Shown: positions 48,282 to 60,924 of the stretch, piece by piece | Layout of the letters: every line of letters begins with the position of its first letter | Numbering within the stretch: the first letter of the stretch is position 1 | DNA from: Hymenoscyphus infarciens | Lineage: Eukaryota; Ascomycota; Leotiomycetes; Helotiales; Helotiaceae | Length of the DNA stretch: 64,000 nucleotides | Assembly (NCBI GenBank): GCA_001414345.1 | Contig: LLCB01000150.1 | Coordinates: 186,001-250,000 of the forward strand | Direction of reading: 5' to 3' | Made by a program: the position numbers and the translations under genes | Notes under the pieces: generated by a model | The model's input: the letters and a program-made list of their open reading frames with translations, nothing else | Databases searched by the model: none | What the model was told of the DNA's origin: nothing

Positions 48282-50469
48282 ATGGCCATCAAGATGTTCC
48301 GAACCATTGTTGTGGCACTGACTCTCATTGCTGTAACTAGTGCAACTATCTCGGAAGCCGGAAAAACGGTTGTTGTGAATGGAATCAGCTACTATGCTGC
48401 TCCTGAAGCCGTTTCAATCATTGATGCGTCAACGGATATGCTGAACCGGGCATCAACAAGTGGGGTAGACCTGATTCCATTAACCGTCTTTTCGGATTCG
48501 TCAAGTTCCTTCACTACTATCGTTTTCGAGTCTATTGTGAGTAACTATACAGCCTCCGACGATGTTTTCAACGCCGGATTCTTGGAAGGTAAGCCTTCAT
48601 AAAACCTACCCCTTATAGTTTCTGTCCACCCATTGACTCTTCTAGCAATCTACTTGAAGCACACCGGATCATTACCAGCAGCAGTTCAATACCCCCTCGA
48701 TGCCGCTCTCACACAATATGGAACAAAACTTTTCATGCCCTCTCGCGCATATCAATCCTCCGTTGAGAGCCAAGGACAATCGATTACGGGATGGAGAACC
48801 GAAATCCCCTCCGGACCATATTTCATGTCTGCCAAAACTGGAAACGTTTATCGGGCATACAGATTATACTCTGATTCACAAATGGCCTTCACCGAAGGAC
48901 TGAAGCCAAATACGGATGGGAGCTATTCAGTACTCAGTGCCGCTGTTGCTGGAGATCATACCCCAACAGTGGGAGTTCCATCAAGACTCTACTTCACCAA
49001 AACTGATGCACAACCCCTGGCCGGCGTCAGACTTGGGGTCAAGGACATTTACGACATTGCCGGTGTGAAAACTGGTAATGGAAACAGAGCCTACTACGAT
49101 CTTTATCCCGAAAAGAATGTTACTTGCCTCGCTGTGCAGCGATTGATCGATGCTGGTGCCGTGATTATAGGCAAAATGAAGACTTCTCAATTTGCAAATG
49201 GTGAAACTGCTACAGCTGACTGGGTTGATTATCATTGTCCATTCAATCCTCGTGGTAAGAACTTGTCTAACAAAACCGTTGGAACCAAAATACTGATCGA
49301 TCAATTTCTAGGTGACGGATACCAAGATCCATCTTCTTCTTCCTCAGGACCAGGTGCTGGAATCGGTGCTTATGAATGGCTGGACATCGGTCTCGGTTCC
49401 GATACTGGTGGCTCAATTAGAGGACCTTCGGGTGCAAACGGCTGTTTTGGAAATCGTCCTTCCCATGGTCTTGTATCCCTTGACTCTGGAGTTATGCCTC
49501 TCTCGCCAGTCTTGGACACAGCCGGATTCTTCACTCGAGACCCCCTCCTTTGGCACGCAGCAGCCAAAGCCATGTATCTCACAAACATCACAAGCGACTT
49601 TCCGTCGCTTCCCAAGAAACTACTTACCGCCGGGTTCCCAACAGTATCTGATACTGATGAGGCGTCGTTAGTTCTTTTGGACTTTCTTTCCAAACTCCAA
49701 GCATTCTTAAATGCAGATACCCCTGTCGATATTGACCCAGCTACTATTTGGGATGCGAACCCACCTGCTGCAGCAAACGGAGCTTCCTTATCTGCTTTCA
49801 TTGGCAATGCCTACCCAACTCTGATCTCCCAACAACAATACAAACTACTCACTCTCCCTTTCTATGCCGACTACGCTGCTGTCAACGCAGGAAAACGACC
49901 ATTCGTCGATCCATCGCCATTAATTAGATGGGCATACGGACAAAACAGTGTCTCGAGTGAGGGTACCAACCAGGCAATTGACAACGCTACAATCTTCAAG
50001 GGTTGGTGGGAGGAGACCGTCATGCTGCCTAGTGCAGAGAGTTGTAGCGAAAGTTTGTTATTATACATTCAAAGTGATGGAAGTCCCACTTACAGAAACG
50101 TATATCGAAGGTATGGATTCGCTAAACTCCTATGAAGCGAGTCTTTGCTAATTTTTCTTAGTGAACCTGGTATCCCATCTGGAATCAGTACCGGAAGACT
50201 TTCGGGTTTTGCTGAAGCCCCAGACATGGTTTTCCCAAGTACGTCTTTTTCTCCCTTTCGTTCTCGAAATCCCGAGAATTTTCACTAACATGAACACAGT
50301 CGGGCAAGCATCTTACAACTCCACCATCACTCTCCAGGAAGAGATGCTCCCAGTAGCAGTGAGTATCGTAGCTACAAAAGGCTGTGACGGCATTGTCTTC
50401 ACCCTAGCCGAGCAATTACTTGCAGCTGGAATTTTGAAAACTCCAAAGGTTGGAACACTCGCGTTCTAA
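48282..50469 (+). CDS. Secreted amidase-signature protein with an Arp1-like N-terminal extension
   Basis: Five exons: 48282..48588, 48646..49254, 49312..50110, 50162..50238, 50300..50469; 653 aa. An N-terminal signal peptide (MAIKMFRTIVVALTLIAVTSA) predicts secretion. About 190 residues precede the amidase domain and resemble the N-terminal domain of scytalone-dehydratase-like Arp1 proteins found fused to fungal amidases. The amidase has the Lys in GVKD (about residue 233), the SSSSSGPG loop with the cis-Ser (about 312), and SDTGGSIRGP with the nucleophile Ser (about 335), so the Ser-cisSer-Lys triad looks complete. The 57-bp intron 49255-49311 is a multiple of three without a stop and could be missed; splicing it restores NPRGDGYQDPSSSSSG. 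The substrate amide is unknown. Confidence 0.88.
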
Positions 50470-52020
50470 TAACGTCTTACTGATAAAGCGTAAGCATTAT
50501 ATAATCTATATATATATATATATATACTTCAAACTTACCCGGTACTCCCTTTTCCTGCCCCCTTTTCCACTCGGTATTGGGGATTGTGAAATAGAGCGAT
50601 TGACCTTTTAGTGCGACTCCCTGAATATTTCGTAGTCAAAGGTCATGTTTCTAGAGTCATTGACCTAGATGGGATAAGGTGACTGGGATGCTCGGGGGTA
50701 CAGGAAATGGTGAGAAGTCGTGACCAACCTTGCGATGGATTTTAAAGGCGACAGTGAAAACCTCCGGCTCACACCTGCACAGCCTACCTACAGGTAGCTC
50801 TCGTTGTCCCAGCTTTTTAGGGTACTTAAAAGTACTTATTTTAAAAACTTGGAACAATCTAAAATATTAACCCAGGTGTTTTAAAACAATCAAGTTCAAT
50901 TGTCCCGAATCATTTAGTAATTCAAGTTAAAACAACGAGCTACTTACTGCCACTTTTAGTCTCTACCGCGGTTCAATCTAGAGTCAGATACACGTAGCGT
51001 CTTGCCTGGACTGATGAGTCTTTCAAACTGGTGGAAGCAGGTTCATATATAAAGATGTGTCGCGATAATATTCAAGGTTGTTCTACTTTTTTTCGGAAAA
51101 TTAAGTAATTATTCTAGAACCTCGAAAGAGTTGGGGATGATAATCTAGATGTTTGAGGACAACTATACTCAGTTGTACTGCAAAGTTAGACTGAGACCTA
51201 TTTCCATCGTGAACCACGGTCAAATTGGTATATTAGACTTAAACAAGAATTCTAAAGAGAAATGAATCTCGTCATTGTAAAACAAACTGGGTAGTCTCTG
51301 CTGCAATTGCCGTGTTGACCCTTCCGGTTTGCAATCCATGATTTTGATTAAACACAACCTGTTCTGGTATTTTTTATCTGAAAATTCTAGTATTAGTCAA
51401 TAATACGAGATTTTCACCAATATATCAGACTTTGTGACTAAATTTATTTATTCACCCACAAATTATTTATTCTCATACTCTAGCCGATCTACTCGCTTCT
51501 CTACTCTCTTTACTCCGACCCCAAGGCCCCTCTTCTTAATCTCCTTATTCCTCTTTATATATTTATATGTTACTATATATCTTAACTAAACTAGAACATG
51601 TTAAAGAAGCAATAGTCTTCGCATTATCTCCCTCTTACTAGTCTTGGATAAGCGGTTTTTTAGTTCTCCTTCTTTTAGGTGAATTAGATACAGAAAATAT
51701 ATAGATCCTAAGTAGGAACCGAGCAGCTTGTGGTTAGGACGCTCATACTATTAAAGTAGGAATAGCATCACCTTATAAATTTTAGTGGATAAATTTTATT
51801 TTCAACAAAGTCCGAGATATTAGTGAAACTATCACATTATTAACCAAAAACAGACTTATCAGCTAAAATATACTAGTTCCCATTTGAACACAAAAAGTAG
51901 AACCTCTAATATCAACAAAAGAAACCTCAAGCCACCCTATCATGAATCTCAATCCAACATCTTCTCGAAAACAATCCTCATATCCATTTCAAAAACCCTC
52001 AGTCCTCTTTAATGTGTAAC
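50470..52020. other. Intergenic between the amidase and subtilase genes
   Basis: Contains a (TA)n run at about 50506-50525 just after the amidase stop, a decayed copy of the MITE-like repeat at about 50790-50961, and AT-rich DNA to 52020. No gene is seen. Confidence 0.6.
50790..50961. repeat. Decayed copy of the dispersed MITE-like repeat
   Basis: It ends TACTTACTGCCACTTTTAGT, a diverged form of the right terminus at 31340-31360. Inside it has GGAACAATCTAAAATATTA and CAATTGTCCC resembling 31240-31300 of the fuller copy. Confidence 0.55.
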
Positions 52021-53516
<1,496 letters not shown>

Positions 53517-54214
53517 GATGCGGGATTGAACTGATGTCGAGAAGGAGGACGATGCGGGATGGCGAAGAAAAGAATAATGACGATATACCTCAAGTCTTTA
53601 TACATCTTTACTTCCCTGTCACTATCTCATCTAAAGTACAAAGACTCCCTGAAAACATACCTCACTCATCCCATGACAACCCACCACCACCTATTGTGCC
53701 CCTCTATCTAACACCACATCTGTTGCGCATCAATCATGACCATCGGAAGCTCACCCACAAATCAGGAAGGTAAACCAAAGTACCACAAAGCCCCAGGATC
53801 CATGATAAAGCCTATTCCCTCCGCCAAGTGACGGTCCAAGTTCCGCCTACTTGAACAGATTCCGGGGATATCTCATCTGTATGACACTATCCCTAGCATA
53901 AATACATTCTCGCCTAAGATCAAGCATTCATACATACGCAACCCACATACTCACACAATAGGTATCACTTATCCCAGTAAGTAGGCCTACCAGCAAGTAC
54001 CTTCGTATTGCCCCACGCACCAATCAAGAGCCCCGGATGCACTATCTCTCGGACTCGACAACCAATACCAAGCTCCTCCGAAATTCTTACCAATCCAATT
54101 CTCCACCAAGCTTAACAAACCAATAAAATAAGCTTTGAAAAAATACCAAGCACAAGCTTGGCGCTTGGCACTTGGCAAGAACACAGAAAAGGAAGGAAGC
54201 TTGAAGTGTCTAAG
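53517..54214. other. Upstream region of the subtilase gene
   Basis: The likely promoter of the minus-strand protease. A minus-strand frame at 53987-54184 lacks family character. The AT-rich block begins soon after. Confidence 0.6.
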
Positions 54215-55054
54215 AAAACACCTCGGGCATATGTCCTACTCTCCTCTATGAACTTTCTAAGGCTACGTTATAAAATCCGCGGACAAGGCATAATGAGGCT
54301 GGAAGCTCTACGTAGGACCGGGTTTCTATAGAGTCGGAGCTTCTGGGATGCGAAGACTTAACACCTATACGCGGTGTATCCTACGAACCTCTAGTAGTCC
54401 TATCTTGTCCCTAGGACTGTCTATAGAGCTAAGTTTAAGTCAAAAGGTAACATAGTAATACCTCTTTTTATAACCGTTAGAGTTTTAGGCCTCTCGACCT
54501 TCTATAAAGAAGCTACGTTATATCTAGCAATATATTAGATATTAGTGAAAAAGACCTATATAGCTTATTTACTTAATAGTAGTATCTATAGACTACTAAA
54601 ATAAACCGATTAAGAAAGCTCTTAAAGCCGATTCTATATATCTACTAATACTAGAGAACTTCTACTCTAGATATACCGTGGAATTATATATAACTCTAAG
54701 AAGGCGAAGGCTATATACTAACCTAAGATTAGAAGTAATACTCGTAATAGTTATTCTATATAGTCGGTATATACTATATTTAAGTTAAGAGACTTACTAG
54801 AAGAGGTAAAGGACCTCTAGTAATAGTAATAGAGTAATTAGAAGAGGCTTAGATAGTATAAATAAGAGTATAGACGTAGAGAGGTTTTTATAACTAAATA
54901 ATAGATTTACTACTATTTATATAGATAGATATTTAAAGTACGTTTAATAGTGCTTTAATAAAGTAGTAAGATACCTCTTAAAAGGTATAGAACTATAGAG
55001 TAGAGAACCGATTCTCTAGTAGTTATAGAGAACTAATTCTCTACTATTTATATT

Positions 55055-57342
55055 TATAACAGTTTTAGACCTATTACGTGACTTCTTACTACCTAGTAGA
55101 ATCCTATATATTAGCATCGTTTAGCGCTATCTCTGCTCTTCTTTGCTCTTTATCTTTAGTTTTTATATTAATAACTATAAATAGACTACTTCTCTACTTT
55201 ACTCTTACTTTATTATTATATTAAACTAAAAGTTACTTTTAAAATATATTAAGCTCTTAATCTTACTTCTATTCTAGCCTCTTTACTACTAACTCTATAA
55301 ACTCTTTTAAATAGCTTTCTAAACCTTTTACTAGTAACCTCTTAATTAATACTAAGCTTAAGACTCTCTTCTAGTATCTTTAGATCCTCTCTCTCTAGTA
55401 TTTATAAACCCCCTCTCTCTCTCTCTCTTTAAATAGCTAGTATTTAACTACTTTAATAATAGACTCTAATATTATATACTAAGTATATAACTTTAGCTCT
55501 ATTATTAAGAAGAAATATAAATATACTTATATAATTAACACTTTAATAAGATAGCTTATCTAGCTTATTATTAGTTAGACTAAGCCTCTTACTAATAAGA
55601 AAGAGCCTCTCTATACTCTAATAAGAGAAGCCTTTTAAGTAGACCTTCTTACTTTTAGTTATATTATTTTCTAATAACTCTTAAAGTCTTCTTCTTCTTC
55701 TTTTAATATTATAAAAGCTCTTAAAGCTTATACTTTAGTAATTAATAAAATCGTAGAAGTATATACTAGTTACTTAGTAGATTATATAGATTAGTATTAG
55801 AAAGTAAATATAGAGAGTTTTAGGTAACTTAGTATATAGCTAGTATCTTATTACTCTTATAAAGCTAGTATCTTACTACTCTTATAGAGCTAGTATCTTA
55901 TAACTACCTTAGTAGAAGGAAGAGTAAGAGTATAAGCTAGGACTAGTAGATATATTAATAGATAAGTATATAGGTTTCTATAGAGCTTAAGAGTAAGCTC
56001 TACTAAAGAGAGAGAAATATAATAGTCTAGTTCAGGTTTTAGACCTATTACGTAACTCCTTACCGCTTAGCAGAATCCTATATATTAGTATTATTTAGAG
56101 CTATCTCCGCTCTTCTTCGCTCTTTATCTTTAGTTTTTATAATAATAACTATAAATAGACTACTTCTCTAAATATAATAATAAGACAGAAGTAGAGTAGA
56201 GAAGTAGTCTATTCGTAGTTATTAATACAAAAACTAAAGGTAAAGAGCGAAGAAGAGTAGAGATAGCTCTAAATAATACTAATATATAGGATTCTACTAA
56301 GCGGTGAAGAGTTACGTAATAGGTCTAAAACCGTTATATTTCTCTCTCTTTAGTAGAGCTCGCTCTTAAGCTCTATAGCTCTAGAAACTAGTATACTTAT
56401 CTATCTATATATCTACTAGTCCTAGCTTATACTCTTACTCTTCCTTCTACTAAGGTAGTTATAAGATACTAGCTCTATAAGAGTAGTAAGATACTAGCTA
56501 TATACTAAGTTACTTAAAACTCTTTATATTTACTCTTTAATATTAATTTATATAATCTACTAAGTAACTAGTATATACTTTTACGATTTTATTAATTATT
56601 AAAGTATAAGTTTTAAGAGCTTTTATAATATTAGAAGAAGAAGAAAAAAGCTTTAAGAGTTATTAGAAAATAATATAGCTAAAAGTAAGAAGGTCTACTT
56701 AAAAGGCTTCTCTTATTAAAGCGTAGAAGAGCTTCTTCTTATTAGTAGAAGGCTTAGTCTAACTAATAATAAGCTAGATAAGCTATCTTATTAAAGTATT
56801 AATTATATAAGTATATTAATATTTCTTCTTAATAAGAGAGCTAAAGTTATATACTTAGTATATAATATTAGAGTCTATTATTAAAGTAGTTAGATACTAG
56901 CTATTTAAAGAGAGAGAGAGAGAGAGGGTTTATAAATACTAGAGAGAGAGGATCTAAAGATACTAGAGAGAAGAGATCTAAAGATACTAGAGACAGAGGG
57001 ATCTAAAGATACTAGAGAGGGGTTTTAAGCTTAGTATTAATTAAAAGGTTATTAATAAGAAGTCTAGAAAGCTGTTTAAAGAGGTTTATAAAGTTAGTAG
57101 TAAAGAGGCTAGAATAGAAGTAAGGTTAAGAGCTTAATATATTTTAAAAGTAACCTTTAATTTAATATAATAATAAGATAGAAGTAGAGTAGAAAAGTAG
57201 TCTATTTATAGTTATTAATATAAAAACTAAAGGTAAAGAGTAAAGAAGAGTAAAGATAGCTCTAAATAATACTAATATATAGGATTCTGCTAGACGGTAA
57301 GGAGTTATATAATAGGTCTAAAACCCGAACTAGACTATTATA
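55055..57342. repeat. 2.3-kb imperfect palindrome built from two inverted copies of a small element with repeated ends
   Basis: A segment containing GTTTTAGACCTATTACG and CGCTCTTTATCTTTAGTTTTT occurs four times: about 55062-55200 and 56030-56165 forward, about 56167-56335 and 57180-57342 inverted. The DNA between each pair (55230-56020 and 56340-57160) is also inverted, for example the CTCTCTCTC/TATTTATAAACC stretch near 55400 and its inverse near 56920. The two halves meet with no spacer near 56165-56170. Each half looks like a TRIM-type element of about 1.1 kb. Confidence 0.75.
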
Positions 57343-57776
57343 ATATTAGTAGATATTCAAAGCACGTTTAATAGCTCTTAGATAAAGTAGCGAAATACCT
57401 CTTAAGAGGTATAAGACTATAGAGTAGAGAGAATAGAAGATAGAACTAGGAAACTTAAGTTAGAGATATATTAGAGAATAGTTCTATATAGAAGAGAGCT
57501 AACTAAGCCCTTTTTTATAAGAGCTATTATAAAGAACTAAATTAGTTGTTTATAAAAATAACTAAAAATATTAAATTCAAATTAGAATAGAGAGAAGAGA
57601 AGAAGATACTAAGCTATTACTAGAATATAAAGCTAGAAGTATAGAGGTATATATATATAGTAGGCCTAGTAATAGATACTCTAAGGAGTATATAAGCTAC
57701 TTTTAGATAAAACTCTATAAATAAGTGCGTCTATATAGCGCCGGCTTTAGATAGCTAAAAAGACTATTTAAATATA

Positions 57777-57780
<4 letters not shown>

Positions 57781-57812
<32 letters not shown>

Positions 57813-57925
57813 AAATAAAAAATAAAAATAAAAAAAAAATAAAAAAAAAAAAAAAAAAACATTTTAAAAAAAAATTAAAAAAAAATGCGTTTAAAAAAAC
57901 CCAGAAATAAAAAAAAAAAAAAAAT

Positions 57926-57971
<46 letters not shown>
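57781..57971 (+). repeat. A-rich low-complexity tract of about 190 bp
   Basis: Nearly pure A with scattered T, C and G interruptions, including long uninterrupted A runs at the start and end. It sits inside the AT-rich block. It may be partly an assembly or sequencing artefact. Confidence 0.85.
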
Positions 57972-57974
<3 letters not shown>

Positions 57975-58310
57975 TCGAAGCTTCTTATATCTAATATTTA
58001 ATTAGCTAAAAAACTTCGCTAATACTATAAGCTAAAAGAGATGTCTTTATAAATTAAATAATATTATTAATATAAATAAGAATATCTATATATATATAAG
58101 CTAGATTATACTACCTTTTCATTCTTCTGTTTATAAAAGTAGCGCTAACTATTCTATAGAGAACCCGGTTCTATAGCGAGTTATATACAGGGGTTCTAGT
58201 TCTATTATAGGTTATAACTTATCCGAGAATTACGACGTAGCCTAAGAAGGCTTCTATAGAATAGTAGAACATATACCAGAGATATAATAAAACCGTTATA
58301 TCGTCTATAC

Positions 58311-60924
58311 ACGCCCCAGATCTCCTCAGAAGCACCAAGGCTTTTTATATTAGCCAAGAACTATTATTTAAGACGGGTTCAACCGCAGAGCACGCGATGT
58401 CTATCGGTTCGTACTAGTGAGAGGATTAAGGATCTTAAAAATCAAGAAAACGTCGTTGAACATTGGCAGTTGCATAGAACCCAAAGAACAAAGAAAAGGA
58501 AGGAGACCTAAACACCAAACAAGAAAACAATTGTAACACCCCGATAACAAGCTTGAAGTTTCGTTTAGCCCTACGGTGCGGCGGCGTACAGAGTAAGGGG
58601 TATTCAGCCTCATTCCACTTAGCCTTAACGCGCTCACCGAGTAACCGCAATGCAACTGACCGAAGGGACTCCCGACTCAATGCCGACTTAGCCAGAAACT
58701 GTTACCACACTACCGCCAATAAACTGTAGACTCTTATTGCATCATCGGCCCATTTAATCACTCATACCTCGGTAGTTTCCGAAAAAAAGCCGCTCCAGAG
58801 TTTACCTACCTAGCTCTACGGGGACGGAAAAACGGAAAAACAGGCCCTTTTCGACCGCACCCCACCAAAAGAAGACAAGAAAAATCTACAAAAAATATAG
58901 AACGTGTCTCTAACAGCTAATTAATTATGAAATTTAATCTTGTCTATCCTAATCGACGTGTTGTGGTTTTATTCTAGATTCAAGATCAGTTTTTGAGGGC
59001 ACCAGGGGGATGAAAAGAGACTGTTTTTCCGTCTCGGAGCCTAGAAAGCCGACCTCTGAGGAGAGACTAAGCAATTTTATTAGATGCTAAGGTAGAAATA
59101 AGGTGAAGAATAAGTATACGTAGAAACGAATTCAGATCTGCTCAAGACAGTCAGTGGACGATGTCGTTCCTTCCGTCGGGCGACCTGCTTATGTCGAGAA
59201 GGAAGACGCAACGAACCCATATATAACCCTTCTTCCTGACACCAGAACAAGACAACAACTCCATCGACTTGCTCGGTCGGATCCAACTGTGATTGTACGT
59301 GAAATTAACTTTCGCCACTCATTCCTCCCTGGCGTGCTCGCTCACAGTGACTCTCGACGGTCAAAGCCGAAGATAGAAAATAGAAGATGCATTTTGGAAG
59401 AGTATGGAGACGAAGATGGGTTTGGGTTTGGGGAGGAGGGCTGCTGTGAGGATTTTAGTTATGTCCTTATACATCCGTCCTAGGTATCCCCGGTCTTTGA
59501 GAAGAAAAAGAAAGTAACCAAGTACGAACCGTGGAAGTCAACAAGGACCCAAAAGATCTCATGACAACCCAGCTTTCTCAAAATGCGGTGCTCAACTCAA
59601 TTCGTACAAAACAACGCATACCTAGCTCTAGAAATGTGTAGAACTCATTCGTTGTGTCAACAACCCCCACTCAGTACGATCTTTCCGTTATATTGAGCTA
59701 TAATTATCCACTTGACTAGACAAATAACTATATGGGATGAAATGAAGGCTCGCCCCTTTAAGGGTCCAGTGTCGATGGAATCCTATTAGACTCCAAAGCC
59801 GCTCCTTCCCTCGTTGGCCATACTGTTTCTTCCGAACTGGAGGGTCGCGCCACCATCATCTCCCTTCTCGACTTAAATAAGATTGTCTCCTGCCCTCCAC
59901 CCCTCAAGATATTCGGACTCCACACAAAGTACTTGGGGTACTCGAGTAAGAGTCTCGACATACTCAACTACACCCCCTCCCATTATTGCTCTAGATACTT
60001 CTAGGACAACGACATTTGTTCTTCCATACGTTCATGTAGAATGAATGTAATTGTTCTAAATATCTCACACATTACTTATAAAGGCAGAAGCAAAGGTCCA
60101 ATTTACCTGGAATTCAAAAGCGCTCCTAAGTTGCTCTGGCTTGCCCTGCCTACCTACTCCCCTACGCTGGAACATGCATGTAAACAAGAATTCAAATTCC
60201 ACGACGAGCATATGCCCACGTTGTGTAAATCAACTCCCCCCCTGTCCGTATGTAAAGTACACAACTCTTAAACACCAACACCAACACCGACATCAATCCC
60301 TTTCTCACACCCACCCCCCACCACCATACCCCCCACGTATACCTCGGCCCCCAACTATTTCGTCCAAGCCCTCCCTTTTTCGCCTTCGCTTACTCCCAGA
60401 TAGCGATAGGGGAGAAACAATAGACAAAAGATAAAGACAACTCGAGAAGCTTCACTCTTCCAATCCACCATTTCAACGACTGAACCCCCCTGATCTTTCC
60501 ATAGTCCCTGAAGTGTCACCAAAAACCAAAACAAGTGCCAGGTATAAACCTCTCAACGTTCAGCCCAAAGATCGGGGTATACGTACTGTGCCGTACCTTC
60601 ATCCTCGGCTCGGGCTACTTTCCGAAATTCTCGTACCACCCCCTTTTCCATACAGGTGTACCTGCTGCATGCATCTACCGCTGTCCCACCTACTGCCGAT
60701 GCCCATCTCTTTCCAGTAACGCAGCAGTAGCAAAATAGAACCGTCATGAGTGACCTGCATACTAGCAACACAAACAAACAAATTCAGTTGCTGTGTAATA
60801 AAGTACATTTCTATTTTGTTCTACCTGTTACAAAGATAAGATAGCTAGCGGTTTCTCAAAACCCTACCTACCTCGGGTGTTCATGTACAAATGAAAAAAA
60901 AATAAAGGCCTCGCTTCCCTTCAC
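58311..60924. other. Gene-free region between the AT-rich block and MIC60
   Basis: Normal composition. Small frames at 58401-58680 and 59154-59483 have no family, intron partners or start context that would support a gene. C-rich DNA at 60230-60350. Confidence 0.5.

Larger units (their letters stand above)
54215..58310. mobile_element. AT-rich block bounded by inverted terminal sequences, probably a decayed transposon with inserts
   Basis: About 100 bp at the left edge (54215-54340: CGGGCATATGTCCTAC, AAGGCTACGT, ACCGGGTTTCTATAGAG) reappears inverted at the right edge (58145-58310), diverged by mainly C/T and G/A changes. The interior is RIP-like AT-rich DNA with no coding frame. It also contains a 2.3-kb palindrome and an A-rich tract. 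It could be a TIR DNA transposon of about 4 kb or two inverted LTR-type relics; ends were judged by eye. Confidence 0.5.

Noticed and set aside
58401..58680. Minus-strand ORFs of 81-84 aa at the edge of the second AT block
   Set aside because: No homology or gene structure; two overlapping frames are open over the same bases.
59154..59483. 109-aa plus-strand ORF
   Set aside because: Acidic/Gly-rich end from GGGTTTGG-type repeats, no family signal; antisense frame also open.
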